Positions 16,659-21,441 of a DNA stretch of 21,441 nucleotides are shown one piece after another. This DNA is from CAYGJN01 sp964350135 (GTDB lineage: Bacteria > Bdellovibrionota > Bacteriovoracia > Bacteriovoracales > Bacteriovoracaceae): the NCBI GenBank assembly GCA_964350135.1, contig CAYGJN010000038.1, positions 1-21,441 of the forward strand. The letters are read 5' to 3'. A program made the translations under genes and the position numbers. The first letter of the stretch is position 1, and each line of letters opens with the position of its first letter. A model generated the notes under the pieces. The model was not told where the DNA came from, did no database searches, and saw nothing but the letters and a program-made list of their open reading frames with translations.

Positions 16659-17771
16659 CTAGATCTTAAGAGGCATAATCATGCCAAGAAAATCCTGATC
16701 ACTATGAGATTTTAAAACAAAGGCACTTAGTTCATTATTAAAATGAAAACTGACTTCATCTGAATCAAAGACATTTAATGATTCTAATAAATAACGAGCA
16801 TTAAAACCAATATCCATTGCTTTGCCATTATAGTCGACTTCAATTTTCTCTACAGCCTCTCCTAGAGTCGGATGGTTTGCAGAGATTGTAAGAGCTTCGC
16901 TTCCTAAAGATAATTTAACAGCATTAGACTTTTCATTTGCCAGGACTTTAACCCTTCTAATTGAAGTTATTAAATTATCTCTTGAAACAGTCATAGAATA
17001 AGTAGTTTTAGCAGGAATGAAATTTTGATAAGGAGGATAATCTCTTGCTATTAATCTAACAGAAATAAATTCAACATTATCAATACTTGCAAAAAGAAAT
17101 GATTCATCTAGAAATAAATTTAACTCTTTTCCACTATTTTGCTCACAAAGTTTCTTAAGTTCATTAATTCCTTTTTTAGGAATAATGACACCTTCTTTTA
17201 AAACTTCTGATGACGAAGTGAAGTTTTGAGTCTCCAGTAATGAAAGAGTATATCCATTAGTAGCTACAGCTCTTAAGTTTCCATCAGTCTCTTGAAAGTA
17301 GATTCCGTTAAGAAATATTCTTGTTTCATCATGGCTCATTGCAAATGATGTTTTATTAATAAGTCTTAGTAATTCATCTGCTTCAATTTTAAATTCATTT
17401 GAATCACTAAATATAAGTTGAGGGTATTCTTCTATTGATGTTGTTAAAAGTGAGATATCAATTTGATCACATGTAATTCTTAATAAATTAGAATTTAAAT
17501 CATAACTCATTAGGATATTTTTATTCGGCATCTCTTTGATAACATCAAATAAATTTTTAGGATTTACACAAAAGCTTCCACTTTCTTGAATTTCTGATGG
17601 GATTGATATTTTTTCTGAAACTTCTAAGTCTGTTGCTTCAATGGTTACTTTTTCATCTTCTGCTAAGAATTTGCAATAGGTAAGAATTGGTCTTGGATTT
17701 CTTTTGTCCACGACACTTAGTGTTTTAAAAAGTGCATTTTTGAGATCTTCTGCAAATATAGCTAATCTCAT
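16659..17771 (-). CDS. dnaN: DNA polymerase III beta sliding clamp
   Basis: This 370-residue protein is the ring clamp that tethers DNA polymerase to DNA. It has the typical N-terminus (RLAIFAEDLKNALFKTLSVVDKRNPRPILTY is the start region, with the conserved PILTY), three repeated clamp domains and the C-terminal MIMPLKI (MPMR/L in the family). I chose the ATG at 17771: a TTG nine bases earlier is also in frame, but AAAGGA is only about 2 nt from that TTG and about 11 nt from the ATG. It is the first gene of the long minus-strand run after the origin region. Confidence 0.95.
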   Translation of the reverse strand: MRLAIFAEDLKNALFKTLSVVDKRNPRPILTYCKFLAEDEKVTIEATDLEVSEKISIPSEIQESGSFCVNPKNLFDVIKEMPNKNILMSYDLNSNLLRITCDQIDISLLTTSIEEYPQLIFSDSNEFKIEADELLRLINKTSFAMSHDETRIFLNGIYFQETDGNLRAVATNGYTLSLLETQNFTSSSEVLKEGVIIPKKGINELKKLCEQNSGKELNLFLDESFLFASIDNVEFISVRLIARDYPPYQNFIPAKTTYSMTVSRDNLITSIRRVKVLANEKSNAVKLSLGSEALTISANHPTLGEAVEKIEVDYNGKAMDIGFNARYLLESLNVFDSDEVSFHFNNELSAFVLKSHSDQDFLGMIMPLKI

Positions 17772-17823
17772 AAGTCTCAAGATCCTTTGTTTATCTATAG
17801 GCAGCGGTAACGTACCATCTTTT

Positions 17824-17829
17824 ATTATA
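17824..17829 (-). promoter_or_regulatory. Candidate -10 box for the dnaN run
   Basis: A perfect TATAAT is read on the minus strand about 53 nt before the dnaN ATG, in a very AT-rich tract. No good -35 box is visible at the correct distance (ATTATA at 17 nt spacing), so the call is weak. A promoter is nevertheless expected in this region because dnaA has its own terminator. Confidence 0.3.
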
Positions 17830-18097
17830 TTAATATATATACTTAATATAATACTAATTATCGTGTCGATAAGTGGATAAGTGAGTTTGTTAAGTTATAT
17901 CATGATCTTAACGCTATCCGGCTATCAAGGGCCTTGTTTACAAAAATTCATTTTTTTCTTTTATTATTCGGATATCTTTTTTGTTATCCCAGTTTTAACC
18001 ATATAAATGTTCTTTATCCACGGCCCTACTAACAACTTGTATTCTAGGTACCTATTTTTAAAGAAATCTCATCTCGGCGTTAGTTTTTTCCAGATTA

Positions 18098-18115
18098 TTA
18101 TTCACTTGTGGATAA
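18098..18115. repeat. Abutting head-to-head DnaA-box pair
   Basis: TTATTCACT directly joins TGTGGATAA, giving an 18-bp near-perfect inverted repeat (TTATYCAC, TT, GTGRATAA) made of two DnaA boxes with no spacer. One half is an exact consensus box, the other differs at the last base. It may be a strong DnaA nucleation site. Confidence 0.7.
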
Positions 18116-18280
18116 TTTTTTTTCAACAATAGAGTAATCCACATTTTTTTTAATGTGCAAAAGTGTATTAATATTTTTTTTTAATAATTACATATATTTA
18201 ACAGTATTATTTATTCACATTAATTGTTAATAAGTTTTTTAAAGCAGTGGATAAGTCTAGTTTATGTAAGTATTCACATT

Positions 18281-18307
18281 AAAAAAAAAGACCCTTGTTC
18301 AAGGGCC
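18281..18307 (-). terminator. Rho-independent terminator of dnaA
   Basis: On the minus strand a 7-bp stem (GGCCCTT, loop GAAC, AAGGGTC, one G-U wobble) is followed by nine T residues. It lies 29 nt after the dnaA stop and insulates the origin and dnaN from dnaA transcription. Confidence 0.88.
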
Positions 18308-18336
18308 TATTTTATAAATAAATTTTAAAAATGATT

Positions 18337-19881
18337 TTAAAGACTGTTTTCTATTTCTAGAAGTGTTTGACTAAGTTGTTGGTTAATTTTGCTATTTCTT
18401 CTGATTTTCTCAACACCGTGAAGCACACTCGTATGGTCACGACCACCAAAGTATTTTGCAATTTCTACATATGTGGGAGTTGGTTTTACAAGATTATAAA
18501 TAAGATACATGGCTATATGTCTTGCAGCTGCAACTTCTTTAATACGTGTTTTAGATTTGATATCAGCAACTGGAACTTTAAAATATTGAGATACAGTTTT
18601 AGTTACAGATTCAATAGTTAGAAAATCTTGTTCTCGGATATTTCCAAGATTTAATTGCTCTTTTGCAATTTCAACATCGATATCTACATTAAAGACTGAT
18701 GCATAAGCAGCAAGTCTAATAAGTGATCCTTCAAGCTCTCTGATATTTGATTTAATACTTGTAGCAATTAAATTAATTACATCTTCAGGAAGGTAAATAT
18801 CTTCTTCAGCGGCTTTTTTCTTAAGAATTGCAATTCTTGTTTCAAGGTCCGGTTGATGGATATCAAGAACAAGTCCCCAGGAAAGTCTTGTTTTAATTCT
18901 TTCTTCAATTCCATCAATATCTTTAGGGTGCTTATCTGATGTAAAGATAAGTTGTTTGCCCTTATTATGAAGTTCATTAAAAACATGAAAGAACTCGTTC
19001 TGTGTTCCTTGTTTATTTTTAAGCTCATGAACATCATCAATCATTAAAACATCAATTGATTCAGAATATTTTCTTCTAAACTCTGCAATTTTTTTATTGG
19101 CAACAGCATCGATCATTTCAGTCATAAAATCACGTGCGGTAGTAATACAAATAACAGTAGATGGATCACCTTCGCTTATAATATTTGCAGCAGCGTGAAG
19201 TAGGTGTGTTTTTCCAAGTCCAGAATTTGAGTGTAAATAAAGAGATGGATAAACTTTTCCAGGATTTTTAGCAACGGCCATTGCTGAGGCATAGGCCATA
19301 TTATTTGATGGACCAACAACAAAGTTTTCAAAAGTCTTTTTGGGATCTACAACAAATTTAAATTTGCTATCAGACATATGGTTAATAACTTTTGATTCTA
19401 CTTTATCTTTTTTATCTTCAGCGTTTGGTACCAAGTCAATTTGAAAAGATGCATCTTTAGCACTTCTGGATTCTTTTTCAGTATGACTTGAAGCATCGTT
19501 AAAATTAAGAATTGAGACTTTTATTTCATAGTCTTTTCCAAGAACTGACTTAACAGCCTTTTTAAGATCTTCTAAGTAGTTATTATTAATGACAGTTTTG
19601 ATGTAATCAGTAGAAGTTGAAAATTCAACAAGTCCATAATGAATATTAACAAGTGTTAATGACTCATTAAAAAAAGTATTAAATTTAACCTCAGGAATTT
19701 GATCTTTTAATGCATCCAAGATTTTGGTGTTAATAAAATCTAGCTCTTCAACATTAAATCCTGTGTCTTCACTCGGTGCAGCATCTGCCTTAAGCAGTTG
19801 ATTTTCTTTGAACAGGGACCCCGTTTGTTTTTTGTTTTCAGGTAAGTTCAAAAAGTGCTCAAATGGGAAGCTTTCGCTCAT
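18337..19881 (-). CDS. dnaA: Chromosomal replication initiator DnaA
   Basis: This 514-residue protein is DnaA, the AAA+ initiator that binds DnaA boxes and unwinds oriC. The AAA+ domain has Walker A SNSGLGKTH with K224, Walker B VLMIDDVHEL, and the following sensor regions; domain IV carries the DNA-binding signature GGRDHTSVLHGVEKI near the C-terminus. Domain I (helical, from FINTKILDALKDQ at about residue 49) is preceded by an N-terminal extension of about 48 residues that most DnaA proteins lack. The region between domain I and the AAA+ core (residues ~115-170) is Lys/Asp/Ser-rich and probably a flexible domain II. The ATG is preceded by AGGGGG. It is divergent from rpmH and has its own terminator. 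Confidence 0.97.
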   Translation of the reverse strand: MSESFPFEHFLNLPENKKQTGSLFKENQLLKADAAPSEDTGFNVEELDFINTKILDALKDQIPEVKFNTFFNESLTLVNIHYGLVEFSTSTDYIKTVINNNYLEDLKKAVKSVLGKDYEIKVSILNFNDASSHTEKESRSAKDASFQIDLVPNAEDKKDKVESKVINHMSDSKFKFVVDPKKTFENFVVGPSNNMAYASAMAVAKNPGKVYPSLYLHSNSGLGKTHLLHAAANIISEGDPSTVICITTARDFMTEMIDAVANKKIAEFRRKYSESIDVLMIDDVHELKNKQGTQNEFFHVFNELHNKGKQLIFTSDKHPKDIDGIEERIKTRLSWGLVLDIHQPDLETRIAILKKKAAEEDIYLPEDVINLIATSIKSNIRELEGSLIRLAAYASVFNVDIDVEIAKEQLNLGNIREQDFLTIESVTKTVSQYFKVPVADIKSKTRIKEVAAARHIAMYLIYNLVKPTPTYVEIAKYFGGRDHTSVLHGVEKIRRNSKINQQLSQTLLEIENSL

Positions 19882-20108
19882 TCCCGACCCCCTAATTGTG
19901 TGTGATACGTTTACTACCAGTGTGCTGCTGAGTGGTTGGAAAAATTACATGGTGCAAGGCCAAAATTCAAGGACCAATGTTCGATAGGCGTATTCTAATT
20001 TTGATATAGAAAATAATTTTTGTAGATATTCTGTCTCTATATTGACCTTTTGCAATGCGGCCGTTAATTATAGGCTCCTTAGAATATGACTTAATGGAGT
20101 AGTTCGAG
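19882..20108. promoter_or_regulatory. Divergent dnaA / rpmH promoter region
   Basis: This 227-bp non-coding gap should hold promoters in both directions. Plus-strand candidates for rpmH are TTGATA (20002-20007) with GATATT (20026-20031) at 18-nt spacing, and TTGACC (20042-20047) upstream of TAATTATAG (20065-20073), whose spacing is less good. For dnaA, a minus-strand TTGAAT followed by TGTAAT is seen, but with only 15 nt between them. I do not see an exact DnaA box here, so autoregulation by DnaA is not supported from sequence. None of the individual hexamers is certain. Confidence 0.4.
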
Positions 20109-20258
20109 ATGAAAAGAACATGGCAGCCGAAAAGAACAAAAAGACTTAGAACTCACGGATTTTTAAAGAGAATGTCTACTTCAGATGGTCAAAGTATTAT
20201 CAAAAGAAGAAGAGCTAAAGGGCGTAAACGTCTTACTGTTACCGTTGGTAAAAAGTAG
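20109..20258 (+). CDS. rpmH: 50S ribosomal protein L34
   Basis: This 49-residue basic protein is ribosomal protein L34 of the large subunit. It has the family pattern MKRTWQPKRTKRLRTHGF, then KRM, a DGQSIIKRRRAKGRKRL stretch and a short tail. It has full length for the family. GGAG lies about 10 nt before the ATG. Its 3' end overlaps rnpA in another frame. The order rpmH-rnpA-yidC beside dnaA is the classical origin-side cluster. Confidence 0.96.
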   Translation: MKRTWQPKRTKRLRTHGFLKRMSTSDGQSIIKRRRAKGRKRLTVTVGKK

Positions 20259-20619
20259 TTCTCGATCACAATTTTTTCCTAAAGATTCCAGACTCTTAAG
20301 CAAAGAAGATTATAGCTTTGTCCGAGAGGGAGCGAAGCTATCAAGCACTTCGTTGATTAGGATATTCTATAAACCAACCAGGCTTAATTCATCTAAAACT
20401 CGACTTGGCATGAGTATTTCCAAAAAAGTTGGCAGGGCCAATGTTAGGAATAAAGTAAAAAGAATATTAAGAGAAGAATTTAGAAGATCAGACTTTCGCG
20501 AACTGGGTCTTGATTGCCATCTAATTGTAAATGGAAAGTCATTTAACAGTATTGAATATTCAATGCGATATAAAACTTTAAAAGAGCATTTTAATAGATG
20601 CTTCAAGCGTCTTGCCTAG
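20245..20619 (+). CDS. rnpA: Ribonuclease P protein component
   Basis: This protein of about 124 residues binds RNase P RNA and helps tRNA 5' maturation. The hallmark is KKVGRANVRNKVKRILREEFR, with FFPKDSRLLSKEDYSFV before it. I prefer the TTG at 20245, which gives an N-terminus (MVKSSS...) like E. coli RnpA and a 14-nt overlap with rpmH. The ATG at 20185 would give 144 residues and a 74-nt overlap. Neither has a clear ribosome-binding site, so coupled translation from rpmH is likely. The first ~20 residues therefore remain uncertain; the rest is secure. Confidence 0.92.
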   Translation: MVKSSSRSQFFPKDSRLLSKEDYSFVREGAKLSSTSLIRIFYKPTRLNSSKTRLGMSISKKVGRANVRNKVKRILREEFRRSDFRELGLDCHLIVNGKSFNSIEYSMRYKTLKEHFNRCFKRLA

Positions 20620-20624
20620 GCAAG
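20611..20624. repeat. Perfect 14-bp palindrome at the end of rnpA
   Basis: CTTGCCTAGGCAAG is a perfect palindrome containing the rnpA stop codon TAG (20617-20619). There is no T-run after it, so it is not an intrinsic terminator. It could form a small mRNA hairpin or be a protein site, or it could be chance. Confidence 0.4.
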
Positions 20625-20683
20625 AAGACTAATCTCTGATAGTTTTCAAAAGATTTTAATCTAATTTCAAGGGGTTCACGATC

Positions 20684-21441
20684 ATGGGCGATGATCAAAG
20701 ACGTGCGTTTTTGGCTGTTCTAATATCTGGGGTAATCTTATTTGGCTGGAGTTATTTTTACGGAGATAAAACTTCTAAACCTAACACTGCTAAAGTAGAA
20801 ACTGTTAAAGACAGTATGAAAGACCCTGAGTCTTTAGATTCGACAAGTCCAGACAACTCAGATGCTCAAGAAAAAATAGCGAGAATGAAAGAAGTAGAAG
20901 AAGTTAAAATTGAAAAACTTCTTTTAAGAAATGGCGCGAATGAGTTTGTTTTTGATAACCACCTTGGCATCGAAGAATTTAAATCAGTTTACTCAGACCA
21001 AGAACTTAGTAGAATCACTGGAGACGAGAAGAATTTTGCTATTATGGTTAAAGAGGGTGAAGCTTTTAAACCTCTTACTTTTTACCTTGCAAATGAATCT
21101 GAATCTATAGCTTATGGGACAGACTCTACAGGTGAACATGATTTAAGAATCCAATTATTAGAAACTGGTAAAATTTATCTTCAAGTTAAAAGCAAAAATC
21201 CCACTAAGTACCGCTTAGTTTTTTACTCTAAAGAAAGAGAATCTGAGGGCGGAGGCGGCTTTCTAGGGTCTTCTACAAGTCAAAACGATATTCAAAAATA
21301 TGTGCTTTTATCCCAAGACTTAGAAAGTATTAATATTGGCTCTGCTGGAGTTGGTGAATTTGGTGCTAAATGGTTTGGTGTTGATTCTAGCTACCATCTA
21401 TTTGCGTTTGTTTTTCCTGAAGAAAAATATATTCGCTATGG
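20684..21441 (+). CDS. yidC: Membrane protein insertase YidC (3' partial)
   Basis: The first 252 residues are visible and the frame is open to the window end. An N-terminal membrane helix (RRAFLAVLISGVILFGWSYFY) is followed by a charged, low-complexity linker (about residues 30-75) and then the beta-rich periplasmic domain seen in Gram-negative YidC (for example LLRNGANEFVFDN and KYRLVFYSKE). The catalytic insertase core with five helices would lie beyond the window. The protein helps insert membrane proteins, including F0 subunits such as AtpE. AAGGGG lies about 9 nt before the ATG. There is no yidD between rnpA and yidC (64-nt gap). Confidence 0.93.
   Translation, partial: MGDDQRRAFLAVLISGVILFGWSYFYGDKTSKPNTAKVETVKDSMKDPESLDSTSPDNSDAQEKIARMKEVEEVKIEKLLLRNGANEFVFDNHLGIEEFKSVYSDQELSRITGDEKNFAIMVKEGEAFKPLTFYLANESESIAYGTDSTGEHDLRIQLLETGKIYLQVKSKNPTKYRLVFYSKERESEGGGGFLGSSTSQNDIQKYVLLSQDLESINIGSAGVGEFGAKWFGVDSSYHLFAFVFPEEKYIRY

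Larger units (their letters stand above)
17781..18280. other. Probable chromosomal replication origin (oriC) between dnaA and dnaN
   Basis: This non-coding, AT-rich stretch of about 500 bp carries a cluster of sequences matching the DnaA box TTWTNCACA on either strand. Exact matches: 18107-18115 (minus), 18154-18162 (minus, TTTTGCACA) and 18211-18219 (plus, TTATTCACA). One-mismatch sites: 17864-17872, 17872-17880, 18014-18022, 18098-18106, 18135-18143, 18246-18254 and 18270-18278. Two AT tracts could be the unwinding element: 17819-17862 beside dnaN, and 18163-18245 within the box cluster. The site lies in the standard dnaA-oriC-dnaN location. I see no open reading frame or RNA gene in it. 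Which AT tract melts first cannot be told from sequence alone. Confidence 0.88.

Noticed and set aside
17840..17866. DnaA-trio element next to the boxes near dnaN
   Set aside because: The AT tract beside the box does not show a clear run of the expected triplets in a consistent register.
17781..18336. Small RNA or peptide gene in the dnaA-dnaN gap
   Set aside because: I see no convincing reading frame or stable RNA fold; the content is explained by DnaA boxes and AT-rich DNA.
18367..18621. Open frame on the plus strand inside dnaA
   Set aside because: It is antisense to the conserved DnaA domain IV, has no recognisable protein features and no ribosome-binding site of note.
20611..20640. Palindrome after rnpA as an intrinsic terminator
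   Set aside because: It has only a two-base centre and no T-run downstream, and yidC follows 64 nt later on the same strand.
1..21441. Mobile element, defence system, CRISPR or prophage
   Set aside because: Nearly all of the window is assigned to housekeeping or envelope genes with uniform base composition; no transposase, integrase, direct-repeat array or tRNA attachment site is seen.

Overview
The window is AT-rich core chromosome carrying a replication origin. Gene content, low GC and oriC-side synteny suggest a marine predatory bacterium of the Bdellovibrionota, of the Bacteriovorax/Halobacteriovorax type. That placement is an inference from protein character and gene order; no marker rRNA is present.

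Layout. (1) Positions 1-8129, plus strand: the C-terminal two thirds of mfd, a secreted parvulin-like protein, a terminator, then a tight surA-like / pdxA / uvrA / S26-like peptidase run whose genes abut or overlap. (2) Positions 8120-17780, minus strand: an uninterrupted run reading dnaN, recF, gyrB, gyrA, a TPR lipoprotein, atpZ-like, atpI-like, atpB and atpE. It ends in a strong terminator that also separates it from the convergent uvrA-side operon. (3) Positions 17781-18336: a non-coding AT-rich region with about ten DnaA-box-like sequences, read as oriC, lying between dnaA and dnaN. (4) Positions 18281-19881, minus strand: dnaA with its own terminator. (5) Positions 19882-20108: a divergent promoter region. 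(6) Plus strand to the end: rpmH, rnpA overlapping its tail, and the N-terminal part of yidC.

How the genes work together. DnaA opens the origin, the beta clamp (dnaN) and RecF serve the fork, and gyrase (gyrB/gyrA) manages supercoiling. The same strand run then carries the membrane F0 part of ATP synthase, with no F1 genes here, so the ATP synthase genes are split between loci. Mfd and UvrA are two nucleotide-excision-repair components separated by envelope-protein chaperones. YidC, which helps insert AtpE-type proteins, sits across the origin with rpmH/rnpA in the classical bacterial order.

I found no defence system, prophage, insertion sequence, CRISPR array, tRNA or rRNA. The unusual points are residue-level or architectural: UvrA lacks half of its first zinc-finger cysteine set; AtpE has a Gln/Glu/Ser set like sodium-binding c-rings; GyrA has Asn at the position of E. 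coli Asp87; DnaA has a long N-terminal extension; three terminators share a GGGYCC-type stem; and rnpA overlaps rpmH.
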